Part shown: positions 26,380 through 34,600 of the stretch, piece after piece | Numbering within the stretch: position 1 is the first letter of the stretch | How the letters are laid out: every line of letters starts with the position of its first letter | Assembly (NCBI GenBank): GCA_025999935.1 | Contig: BNXY01000015.1 | Coordinates: 1-47,883 of the forward strand | Direction: 5' to 3' | Length of the DNA: 47,883 nucleotides | DNA from: Bacteroidia bacterium | Lineage (GTDB): Bacteria > Bacteroidota > Bacteroidia > Bacteroidales > Azobacteroidaceae | Notes under the pieces: generated by a model | Told to the model about the DNA's origin: nothing | Database searches by the model: none | What the model saw: only the letters and a program-made list of their open reading frames with translations | Made by a program: the position numbers and the translations under genes

Positions 26380-27528
26380 ATGCTTGACAGTTTACTCGCT
26401 TTAGCCCCGATGTTCGTCTGCCTGTTTTGGGTAGTGACATTGCTTTTTGACGTTACTAACCGTTCAAGGGCGCAGGGGGTGCTTATTCTTTTTATGACAG
26501 TTGGAGGAATTCAGTTGTTAGGACAGGCTATTTTCAACCATCATGATTATTGGCTGACTGCGGTTTACGATCCCATCTATGCTTCAGCCACAAGTTTTTT
26601 ATACCCGCTTTACTATCAATATGTCCGTTCGCTGACACTACCCAAAGGTCGATCGTTGAAGTCGTGGTGGTTTATGTTTCCATCGGTGGTTATTTCCTTG
26701 ATGAATATCACGCTTTTTTTCCTGACGTCGGCAGAAGAGTTGCGTATATACAGCCATGCGGTACTTTACGGAGAGGAGGGATTTACGTTGCCTCTATTAG
26801 TGGTGTTGCAAAAATGGAACGCGAACACCCTCTATATTTTATTTGATATTCAAGGAATATTGGCGTTATGGCATGGATTGAAACTTTTTAAACAATACCG
26901 GCAACGGCTCTCGGAATACTATTCCGATCCGGATGAGCGGATGATTGCCTCTCTGAAATTCCTGCAATATAGTTTTGTATTTTCATTTGTGGGATCCACC
27001 ACCTTTTGTAGCATTGGCAGGATTTCCTTTATTCAATCGACCGGATGGCTATTCGTGGCTTCGATAGGACATGCTGTGATTTTCTATTTGATTGGATTTG
27101 TGGGTATTCAACAGCGTTTTACGGTGGACGATATGGAACGGGATGTAATCAAAAGCGACCACGAAGAGGAAACATCTTTTTTATCAGATGTTCGCTCATT
27201 GAAAAGCCAAATTATTGCGTTGTTGGAAAAAGAAGAGTTGTTCCGGCAAGCCGATTTGAGCATTTCGGATGTAGCCTTTCGTCTGCACACCAATCGGGCG
27301 TATATTTCGCGGACACTCAACCAAGATTTGCAAACGTCTTTTTCTGATTTTGTGAATAAATATCGTGTAGAATATGCTAAAAAACTGCTATTGAGTGCGG
27401 AACATTCGAAAGCATCCATTATCAGCATTGCAGAAGCGGCAGGTTTTTCGCACCTCAGTTCGTTTTATCGGGTATTTAAGAGCATAGAAGGTGTTTCGCC
27501 GAAGGAATGGCAGAAAAAACTCAGATGA
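26380..27528 (+). CDS. Membrane-bound AraC-family transcriptional regulator
   Basis: A 382-aa protein. The first 245 residues contain about seven hydrophobic segments (for example MLDSLLALAPMFVCLFWVV, SWWFMFPSVVISLMNITLFF, GHAVIFYLIGFVGI), a 7TM-like sensor. Residues about 280-382 are an AraC-type double helix-turn-helix: LSISDVAFRLHTNRAYISRTL, then SIAEAAGFSHLSSFYRVFKS and the ending GVSPKEWQKKLR. This architecture is common in Bacteroidota. It is divergent from the 1792-aa surface protein across a 156-bp gap holding two 19-bp direct repeats, and lies between the two surface-protein modules. Probably it regulates one or both, but that is inference. Confidence 0.88.
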   Translation: MLDSLLALAPMFVCLFWVVTLLFDVTNRSRAQGVLILFMTVGGIQLLGQAIFNHHDYWLTAVYDPIYASATSFLYPLYYQYVRSLTLPKGRSLKSWWFMFPSVVISLMNITLFFLTSAEELRIYSHAVLYGEEGFTLPLLVVLQKWNANTLYILFDIQGILALWHGLKLFKQYRQRLSEYYSDPDERMIASLKFLQYSFVFSFVGSTTFCSIGRISFIQSTGWLFVASIGHAVIFYLIGFVGIQQRFTVDDMERDVIKSDHEEETSFLSDVRSLKSQIIALLEKEELFRQADLSISDVAFRLHTNRAYISRTLNQDLQTSFSDFVNKYRVEYAKKLLLSAEHSKASIISIAEAAGFSHLSSFYRVFKSIEGVSPKEWQKKLR

Positions 27529-27665
27529 TGTATTGACCGATACGCCGAGCAGTTTAGCAAAATTAATCACCACACTACGGCGAGCAGGGGAAGATTGAAA
27601 GGGCGAAGCAGAAAACGCAAGACACTGAAATACTTTAAGATATGGAATATTTAATCGCCCTCGCT

Positions 27666-28629
27666 CTACGATAAATACACAATCCGGTCGCAACCCGCAA
27701 GCGATGTTTCGCGGTGAGCGATGATTAAAATCGTCAGTTGCCGGTTTCCCGCCGACAGCCTGTTTATGGCGCCGGTTATTTCTTGCTCTGTCTGCGAATC
27801 GAGAGATGACGTCGCTTCATCGAAAAAAAGAACCTCAGCTTGTTTATACAGCGCGCGGGCAATACCGATACGTTGGCGCTGGCCGCCTGACAGCCGGCAA
27901 CCGTTTTCTCCTATAGGCGTGTGAATACCTTCGGGCAGGCTACGGACAAACTCATCGAGGTTCGACTGCCGCAAGGCCTGTTTGAGCCGTTCTTCATTTA
28001 TAGATTCTTCGCCCAAAGCGATATTTTCAGCCAGTGTGCCGTCTAAAATAAATACATCCTGTGGAACATAGCCTACTATCCGGTGCCATTCGCTATCTAT
28101 GGTATAAGCATTATTTTTCAGCAAAACCCATCCGTTGAGCAAATTACGTACAGAAGGCAACCGTTGTATCTTGTCGCTATGTCTCCGGTAATGGGTAATT
28201 TCTTCCAGTCCCACTTTGAATCGTTTAAAGAACAGAGGGAAAGCGTGGCTAAGCGTAACTTCGGCATACCCTTTAAAAGTTTCCGTTACCAAACGCCATT
28301 GTTTCCAGTGTATTTCATTTTCAGCCTGTCCATACAGCCGCAGTTTTTTGCGTATGACGAAAAGATAGATCCAAAGCACCGGAAACAAAGTGGCGGACAA
28401 CCATAAAGCCGTCTGATACGAATAGATGAACAAACCGGTCCAGATAAGAAGGAGCAATAAAATTTCTCCGCTTATTGTGAAAAACTGGGAAACGATAGAT
28501 TGCGAAAAACGATAGCATACGCCGTTAATCCTGTTTGACAGGGAATCGGATGGCGTTTGCTTGACGAACAGCAAGCAGCAGACGCAATATCCGGCGAATG
28601 TCTTTCAGGCTGCCGCTTATCTCCTCCAT
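27666..28629 (-). pseudogene. ABC exporter gene with two internal deletions (no Walker A)
   Basis: The start ATG at 28629 (MEEISGSLKDIRRILRLLLA) overlaps the nucleotidyltransferase end by 13 nt. After about 23 codons the frame must shift to continue (TPSDSLSNRINGVCYRFS), so the early transmembrane part is gone. The continuing 302-codon frame has two hydrophobic helices, then passes from the intracellular loop (HSDKIQRLPSVR) straight into the post-Walker A part of the nucleotide-binding domain (LLNGWVLLKNNAY). The Q-loop (VGYVPQDVF), signature (LSGGQRQRIGIARAL), Walker B (VLFFDEATSSLD) and H-loop (IIAHR) are present; Walker A and its surroundings are missing. Originally a peptide-exporter-type ABC half-transporter, now presumably inactive. 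Confidence 0.8.
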
Positions 28630-29699
28630 AATATACTTTGTGGATAACGCAAGTGATAACGAACGGACTGCATGATCCTCCAGCGGAAACTCCCGCCAAT
28701 CAACCTGTATTTCCACCGGCGCGCCATGAAACGGCGGTACTTGAAGATTACAAGCCGTAATACAGGCATATCCTTGTCGATCGGAGTTTTAAGAAGCAGG
28801 CGTTCGTTCCGCAGTTGCGTTTCCAGTACCGGTTGCCGTTCAAAAGCAGGCGTAATTCCGGAAGGCAAGTCCCATTCGTTTGCCGTCAAGGCCGTCAAGG
28901 CATCGGCAAAGGAACGGAATCCTGCATGTCCCAAGGCTTCCTCATACCCCTGCATATCCCACTTCCCGTCGAGGCGGCGAAGTATCATGGCCCAATCGCA
29001 AAAATACCGCCACACCAAATGACCCGAAACGAAATGGTTAACCGCATGAGCCATGAAGAAAAGCACGGTAAAATCAACAGAAGGAAATAAAGGCTGTCCT
29101 GCCCGGGAAAATCCGTGATCCGCTTCAACTGTTTTTTTCAGCCTGTCGTTCAAGTCCCGGTTGAGCGCCGAGCCGTTCATTGCCAGAAAACAGGCATGAT
29201 TTTCTATCATAAGCCCTTGCCAAACGAACGAAGAATGTTTATCGCTCGACGGATTCTTTTTAGCGCCCCATAACTTGAGCAGTTTATCTCCCTGCTCTTT
29301 TTCCCCGAACAAATAGATATCTATATCGCCAAACTCGCGATGGGAAGGAGTAGGATAGTATTGCGACAGGCCTAAGCCTTTCATCGCCAACATGCGGATA
29401 CCATGTTCGCCGAAACGTCCGGCTAAATCCGCGGCCACACCCCATACATGAGCATATTTTTGCTCGATATGCTCAACAGTAGCGGCCCATGCAAGCCGGA
29501 GTTTTCTCGGAGGCATCCATGACGAAGGTAACCGAAGTATCCCGTCATAAGCGACCGCTACAACGCCTCCATGCACTGCCAGTTGATAGAGTGTACGCCA
29601 ATCATCTTCCGTCATGTTTTCAAAGATTTCACAGGGGGGTGAACTGCCCATAGCTGCTGTCCGCAGGAGAGCCAACAGGCGTGTATCTGTTGTCTTCAT
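28617..29699 (-). CDS. Nucleotidyltransferase family protein (NTP_transf_5-like)
   Basis: With ATG at 29699 (MKTTDTRLLALLRTAAMG) the product is 360 aa. This start overlaps the PqqD-like stop as ATGA, indicating translational coupling. Around residues 115-145 is the nucleotidyltransferase core (MLAMKGLGLSQYYPTPSHRE, then FGDIDIYLF) with the paired acidic residues DID. Later parts (FTVLFFMAHAVNHFVSGHLV, WRYFCDWAMIL) are typical of the PF14907 family found beside PqqD-like and lasso/RiPP genes. It might adenylylate or otherwise modify a peptide or its phosphorylated form; substrate unknown. It appears intact. Confidence 0.82.
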   Translation of the reverse strand: MKTTDTRLLALLRTAAMGSSPPCEIFENMTEDDWRTLYQLAVHGGVVAVAYDGILRLPSSWMPPRKLRLAWAATVEHIEQKYAHVWGVAADLAGRFGEHGIRMLAMKGLGLSQYYPTPSHREFGDIDIYLFGEKEQGDKLLKLWGAKKNPSSDKHSSFVWQGLMIENHACFLAMNGSALNRDLNDRLKKTVEADHGFSRAGQPLFPSVDFTVLFFMAHAVNHFVSGHLVWRYFCDWAMILRRLDGKWDMQGYEEALGHAGFRSFADALTALTANEWDLPSGITPAFERQPVLETQLRNERLLLKTPIDKDMPVLRLVIFKYRRFMARRWKYRLIGGSFRWRIMQSVRYHLRYPQSILWRR

Positions 29700-29965
29700 A
29701 GTTCGAGCAACCGGGTATCCGTCAATTGAACAGTCCATTGATGAGCGTCTGCGGCAGCCTGCTCCGCATCCATTCCGTATTGTTTCACTAATATGTCCGC
29801 CACATCATTTTCAGTGAAATCAATACCTGAAAACGTGTTCCAAAGCCATTCCGCCATCGCGTTGAATGAAATGATTTTTGTCAAATCCATTCCGGTCCGC
29901 CCCTGAACGATAACGACACGCTCGCCGCCTATTGTTTTTATCATATATCCCTCTTTAATTTTCAT
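29696..29965 (-). CDS. PqqD-like peptide-binding protein (RRE)
   Basis: An 89-aa protein. MKIKEGYMIKTIGGERVVIV, then MDLTKIISFNAMAEWLWNTF and a helix-rich C-terminal half (VADILVKQYGMDAEQAAADA) fit the PqqD/RRE fold that binds the leader of ribosomal peptide precursors and presents it to modifying enzymes. Typical length is about 85-95 aa. It follows the S26-like peptidase by 18 nt and overlaps the nucleotidyltransferase start. Its natural partner here would be the 47-aa peptide at 31058. Confidence 0.82.
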   Translation of the reverse strand: MKIKEGYMIKTIGGERVVIVQGRTGMDLTKIISFNAMAEWLWNTFSGIDFTENDVADILVKQYGMDAEQAAADAHQWTVQLTDTRLLEL

Positions 29966-29983
29966 ATTTGATATTGTTTTTAT

Positions 29984-30427
29984 TTAAATGTTGAATTTCC
30001 GCCATAACCACAACAGATACCGTCTGAAAGGCCGCAAACGCCGCCAGCATTGCCAGTATAGCCGGGCTTCCGGGCTTTGCACGGAAACTTCTTTTCCGTT
30101 ATGACGGACAATCGTCCGCACCACGGCAAGAATATCCCGTACCGGCACGATTTCGGTATTTTTGCAAACGCCGTCGCCCTGAATAACGAAATATTCGCCT
30201 TTACGTCCGATAATCCTGTGAAGGAGGTATCTGCCATGGTAAAAAAAGAGTACAATAACACCTGCCTGCAAATCTTCAGGATGATACGGACTTAATATGA
30301 CTGCGTCCCTTCCTGCTCTCAGGTAAGGGTTCATGCTGTTGCCGCATCCGCGCATGATTACGCTTTCGCCTTTGGACAGGAAGCCTTTCGCTTCGCTGAA
30401 TAGCCATTCTTGGGTAATCTCAATCAT
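29984..30427 (-). CDS. S24/S26-type peptidase (signal-peptidase-like fold)
   Basis: A 147-aa protein. The catalytic Ser is probably Ser31 in GCGNSMNPYL. The second conserved region is RYLLHRIIG, where His70 sits at the position taken by Lys in bacterial signal peptidases, as in the Ser-His type of SipW/ER peptidases. A following VIQGDGVCKN is also typical. No clear membrane anchor is present, although the C-terminus is basic and aromatic (YWQCWRRLRPFRRYLLWLWR) and may sit on the membrane. Its ATG overlaps the stop of the kinase-like gene as ATGA. It may cleave the leader of the adjacent peptide. It looks intact. Confidence 0.8.
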   Translation of the reverse strand: MIEITQEWLFSEAKGFLSKGESVIMRGCGNSMNPYLRAGRDAVILSPYHPEDLQAGVIVLFFYHGRYLLHRIIGRKGEYFVIQGDGVCKNTEIVPVRDILAVVRTIVRHNGKEVSVQSPEARLYWQCWRRLRPFRRYLLWLWRKFNI

Positions 30428-30907
30428 AAGCTTCCCTTTTCTTTCAAGGTATTGAACACCAATTCAGCCGCGGTCGCGTCGGGCAGGCAATCCAAAGCGT
30501 AAACAGGCGTTTGCTGCAATATTTTGGAAAGAATGCCGTGTATATGTCCCGATAATGTCTTGTCATAAGAGAACGCGGGTGGAAACGAGGGCAAAACAGC
30601 GCCAATCGGGGTGAATTTCTGTCAGGTAGCATTTATTGTTTTCGGGTGAAACCATGCGGAAAAGATATACATCTTTGTCGCTCGAAAAATCACAAATGAA
30701 CTGTTCGAACATAAAGCTATGCTGCGGTTCGGTTGCCCGGTCGGATAATGGGATACCCGTTTCGAAACGTAGCAATGGCTTTTCCTTTTGTATATCCTTT
30801 TCCGGATGAAAGCAGGAAAAACCCGGAATAATATCCGGATTTTCCTGTTTCATGGATGGCAAACACGTTATAAGATGCCCGGCAATCCGGTATATATCGT
30901 GTAACAT
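30424..30907 (-). pseudogene. HPr-kinase-like gene with its kinase core deleted
   Basis: The ATG at 30907 follows an AGGAGA ribosome-binding site 7 nt after the peptide gene stop. The first frame (MLHDIYRIAGHLITCLPSMK to EIHPDWR) is the N-terminal part and stops at 30563. A second frame shift-joined near 30600 gives a normal kinase-like C-terminus (FPPAFSYDKTLSGHIHGILS, QQTPVYALDCLPDATAAEL, ending KEKGSL) and its stop overlaps the peptidase ATG. The P-loop region (about 170 residues in comparable proteins) is missing. HprK-like kinases occur in lasso and other RiPP clusters, where some phosphorylate the peptide. Assignment rests on the two ends and on gene context. Confidence 0.65.
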
Positions 30908-30914
30908 TCTCCTG

Positions 30915-31058
30915 TTATTCCTGCTCGCGGCGTCCTTCCGGACCACTTTGTGCAAAGCCTTTTTCCACTTCCACTTCGATGATTTCTATTGCCGGAGCCA
31001 CATAGGTTTCCGGAGCTTGCACGACTGTTTGCCGTGCCGATTCTTTTTTTTGTTCCAT
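30915..31058 (-). CDS. 47-aa conserved peptide, candidate RiPP precursor (copy 2)
   Basis: Residues 1-39 (MEQKKESARQTVVQAPETYV and on to EKGFAQSG) equal copy 1 except residue 14. The tail after SG is PEGRREQE, eight residues instead of eighteen. Both tails share GRRE, so the tail difference includes an internal insertion or deletion. The gene starts 28 nt after the giant protein stop and ends 7 nt before the kinase-like ATG. It is followed by the peptidase, PqqD-like, nucleotidyltransferase and ABC genes on the same strand. The leader-like part contains the acidic-hydrophobic IEIIEVEVE helix or strand that a PqqD-like protein could bind. It is too short to score by codon use; conservation between copies is the main support. 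Confidence 0.68.
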   Translation of the reverse strand: MEQKKESARQTVVQAPETYVAPAIEIIEVEVEKGFAQSGPEGRREQE

Positions 31059-31086
31059 TTTTAAATAATTTTAATTGTTAATTTAT

Positions 31087-31611
31087 TTAGTTCACTATCA
31101 CTTTCCTGCTTACCGTACCGTTTTCGGTTTCTACTTTTACGATACAGACACCGGAGCTTACATTATTTATAACGCTTTCCTTCGTGCTGTACAGCAATTT
31201 GCCGACAAGGTTGTAAACCCGTACCCGCTTCACCGCTACAGGCGACTGCACATACAGCGTATTATTTGAGGCGTACACCGAAACTTTTCCGTTGACAGAG
31301 GCAATGGAAGTCACGCTCTTTTGCTCCCGTAAAATCACGCTGAAACGTGATGTATTATCCGTAATCCCTGAAGTAAACCGGTAGGCTTCACCGCCGGTCA
31401 GGTTAAATTCGGCGGCCGTCGAGTTGTCTTTCAGGATTGCATCGAAGCCGTCGAGGTCCTGTACGGCTATCGCCGCGATACTGTATTCTCCGCTGTGATC
31501 GGTAGAAAAACCGAGCGGGATTTCAGTTCCTGCGCTTATAGCGCTCAGCCCGTTGAATATCAACTTTTCATTTCCGGCTACTGTATAAATCGCCGCATCC
31601 GAACTGAACAT
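31087..31611 (-). CDS. C-terminal fragment of the second giant surface protein (T9SS sorting domain)
   Basis: This 174-aa frame carries the end of the giant protein. It begins at FSSDAAIYTVAGNEKLIFNG and ends in the T9SS sorting domain (VRVYNLVGKLLYSTKE, ending GTVSRKVIVN). In the 1792-aa homologue the same region is continuous (SEKIFGSGAAIYTV). Here a run of six A is reduced to five (31611-31615 on the plus strand), which puts the tail out of frame. If the frameshift is real, the upstream protein lacks its sorting signal and would not be attached to the surface. The apparent ATG at 31611 is just a codon inside the domain. Confidence 0.8.
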   Translation of the reverse strand: MFSSDAAIYTVAGNEKLIFNGLSAISAGTEIPLGFSTDHSGEYSIAAIAVQDLDGFDAILKDNSTAAEFNLTGGEAYRFTSGITDNTSRFSVILREQKSVTSIASVNGKVSVYASNNTLYVQSPVAVKRVRVYNLVGKLLYSTKESVINNVSSGVCIVKVETENGTVSRKVIVN

Positions 31612-34600
31612 TTTTCCGAATCGTAGCGGTCGAAACCATCTTTCGCATTTTTGTCTGCGAAAATCACGGCGCGGTCTGTTTTCCCGCCATCTGCCAGTTG
31701 CAGGCGGACAAGCGGGCGTTGGTTGCCGGTTGCCTGTCGGAGTAGGTTTCCGTTGTCTGCCCCTGCCGTCTCATTGCTAACTTTTGCGCCTTCGGTAAAT
31801 TTAAATGTGCCTGCATTGGCGGCGCGCACCCAGAAACCTTGCATCGGCGGAATATACTGCAACGAATATTCTTCCAAAACAGGGTCGCTCAATCCGCTTT
31901 CGCTGTTGTATGTATAGAACTGATAGGCCTCGGTTTTTGTGCGGTACCAGATTGTCGGCTCCACAATATCACCGTTTACCGAACTTACCGCGTTCCAGTC
32001 GATATATGACAGGTACGGATTGCCCACCAGGTTGAAGCCCTCTTTAGTTACGTCTGCGGTACGGGTAAGCGGAACTTCCACATCTCCGGTATTAGGCTCT
32101 CCTATGAACGTGTAAGTTACCTCGCCTTCACCATCGGCATAAACAACGTAGCCTTTGCCCGGAACAAGTGTGTTCGCGCTGCCTGCGATATTTACCCAGC
32201 CGTCAATTGTTTGGTCGGATGCGCTATATGGCGTAGTGCGCGGTTCATCGTAGTATTCCACGAAGCCGGCGGCGGCAAATGCCGTATTTGCTTTAGCGGC
32301 TACCACAGGGCTGCTCAGATACCAGTTGCGGCCTTTGGCGAGGGTGAGGGTAACCGGTGTTGTCACCGTTACCCCAGCCACTTCAATAAACCCGCTATTC
32401 CCGCCATTCACATAACTCACCCCGCTTTTGCCGCCCTGCCTTGCCCACGCTGCCGTGGCTTCGGCAGGCGTTACTTCGAGGTCGTCGGTGCTGCCAACGG
32501 CGAAAACCATTTCCTCGCCGGTTTTTTCGATAAACACGCTGTTGTTGTCGTCGGTAATACCAAATTTGCCGCCTGTGCCGGTTGCCGTAACAGTGCCGCC
32601 GCTTACCAGCACGGCGTTATTGTCTCCGTATGCGTAAATAACCGCGTTAGTGTTGCTGCTGCTGCTTACCTCTCCGCCGGAGATTATCACGGTCATATTC
32701 CCGCCGTTAAGAGAGATTGCGTTTCTGGTATTTGCGGTGATTGTGCCGCCGGTTACCTTCAGCGTAGTGGCGTTGTCGCCGGTGAGCATAATCGCTATTC
32801 CGCTGTTAGCGGCGATTTCAGCGTTTCCGCTGACGACTGTGTTCATGTTTGTGAAGATAGCGTTTCCAGTCCCGTTTTGTATCACTTTTCCGCCTGCGAC
32901 CTCAAAAACACCGCTGCCTTCAGCGAAAATGATATAACCGCCTGCGGTGCTTCCGCTTACGCTGGCTTCCCATACTACTTTTTTGCCTTCGGGAAAGATA
33001 AAATAAAACATTTCCGCCACGCCCAAGTAACTGCCCGTAACCGTAACCACGTCGTTATCTTCGAGTGCGGCTTCAATGGCGGCGTTGACGTCCTCTACGG
33101 TGGTTAACGCCTCGCCGCCGTTGACGTAGAGTTTGTTGGCAAAGACCTCTACCGCCATTACCCCTGCGGTGTTTTTCCACGGATTGACGTCTGCCGTGGA
33201 GCCGGAGGCGAGGACGATTTCGCCGCCATCTTCAATAATACAGCCCAAGCCGTTGCTGTCGTCTGTATTGGAGAAACTGCCGGAGATTATCGTTACCTTT
33301 CCGCCCGTGCAGTATATCGCGGCTAATTCGCCGTTGCAGGCGCTGCTTTCGACTGTTAATTCGCCGTCGTTTACCGTTACCGTGCCGGTAACAGTGCTTG
33401 ACAGGAGCGTTGCCTTGCCGCCATTACAGAATATCGCGGCTAATTCGTCGTTGTCGGAGGTGCTGCAGGATACGTTTTTGAGTGTTAATTCGCCGCCGTA
33501 CATGCCAACAGCGGCGGTAAGGCTGCCGTTTTTAACCGTTACCGTGCCGGTATCTACCATCAAACTTATGTTGGTAAGGCTGCTGAGGGGGTAACCGCCG
33601 AGGGCGTAACCGTCTAAATCTATGGTATAGGTCTTATCCGTGCGCAGCCGAACGTCGTACATATCTGTGGTTACGTTGTTCAGCATGGTGATTGTTCCGT
33701 TGTTCTCAACGGCTTCGGCGGCTTCGACGAGGGTTTCATACTTTGTCGGGCTGTTGCTGACCGCGAAGTTTTCTTCGGGCGCACTAACAGTATGTCCGGT
33801 GGTAATGGTTACAGCCGTTGCGTTCGCGTGGTTTTTCCACGGAAAGACATCTGCCGCAGAACCCGGCGCGAGACGGATTGCTCCCTCAAGACAGCCGTTT
33901 TTGTCACCGTCGAGGGTGCCGGTAAAGGCGCCGGAGATAATTGTTACCGTGCCGTTCCGAAGGTCTATGGCTTCGTTCTGTCCGCTGTAGGAGCCGCTTT
34001 CGACAATCAAATTGCCGCCGTACACGAAAATAGCGGCGGTAAGGTTGCCGTTTCTAAGCGTTACCGTGCCGGTATCTACTACCAGTGTTTCCCATCCGAG
34101 GCGCGTGAGCGTTTTGTTGTCGAAATCTATGGTATAGGTTTTAACCACGTCCAGCGTAACTTGGGATAGATTGCCGCTCGCTACCGTTACGTCATTCAGC
34201 ATGGTGATTGTTCCGTTGGCTTCAACGGCTGCTGCGGCTTCGGCGAGGGTGGCGTACTTTGTCGTGCTGTTGCTCACCGCGAAGTTTTCTGTCGCCGTTA
34301 CCGTTACCGCCATTACCCCTGCGGTGTTTTTCCACGGATTGACGTCTGCCGTGGAGCCGGGGGCGAGGACGATTTCGCCGCCGTATTCCATAAGACAGCC
34401 GTAGGAGGGGTTGGTGCTGGTGAATGTGCCGGAGATTAGCGTTACCTTGCCGCCATAACAGGCAATCGCGATAGAAGTGCCGCTGTAAGCGCCGCTTTCG
34501 ACTGTTAACTCGCCGCCGTTCACGTCAACTCTGGCGGTTACGCTGCCGTTTTTAACCGTTACCGTGCCGGCTTCTACTTGCAAGGCGAACAGACCGAAGT

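Larger units (their letters stand above)
30779..32356. repeat. Duplicated block, copy 2
   Basis: Partner of 20504-22115. It holds the tail of the second giant surface protein (with a one-base deletion at 31611-31615 relative to copy 1), the 47-aa peptide gene and the start of the kinase-like gene. Confidence 0.85.

Noticed and set aside
27666..31058. Lasso peptide biosynthesis cluster
   Set aside because: PqqD-like, kinase-like and nucleotidyltransferase genes resemble lasso tailoring sets, but no asparagine-synthetase-like cyclase and no transglutaminase-type protease is present, and the peptide lacks a lasso-like core.
31651..31917. Plus-strand frame conserved between the two loci (also 21410-21676)
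   Set aside because: Conservation is explained by the duplicated minus-strand surface-protein tail; there is no ribosome-binding site, promoter or recognisable product.
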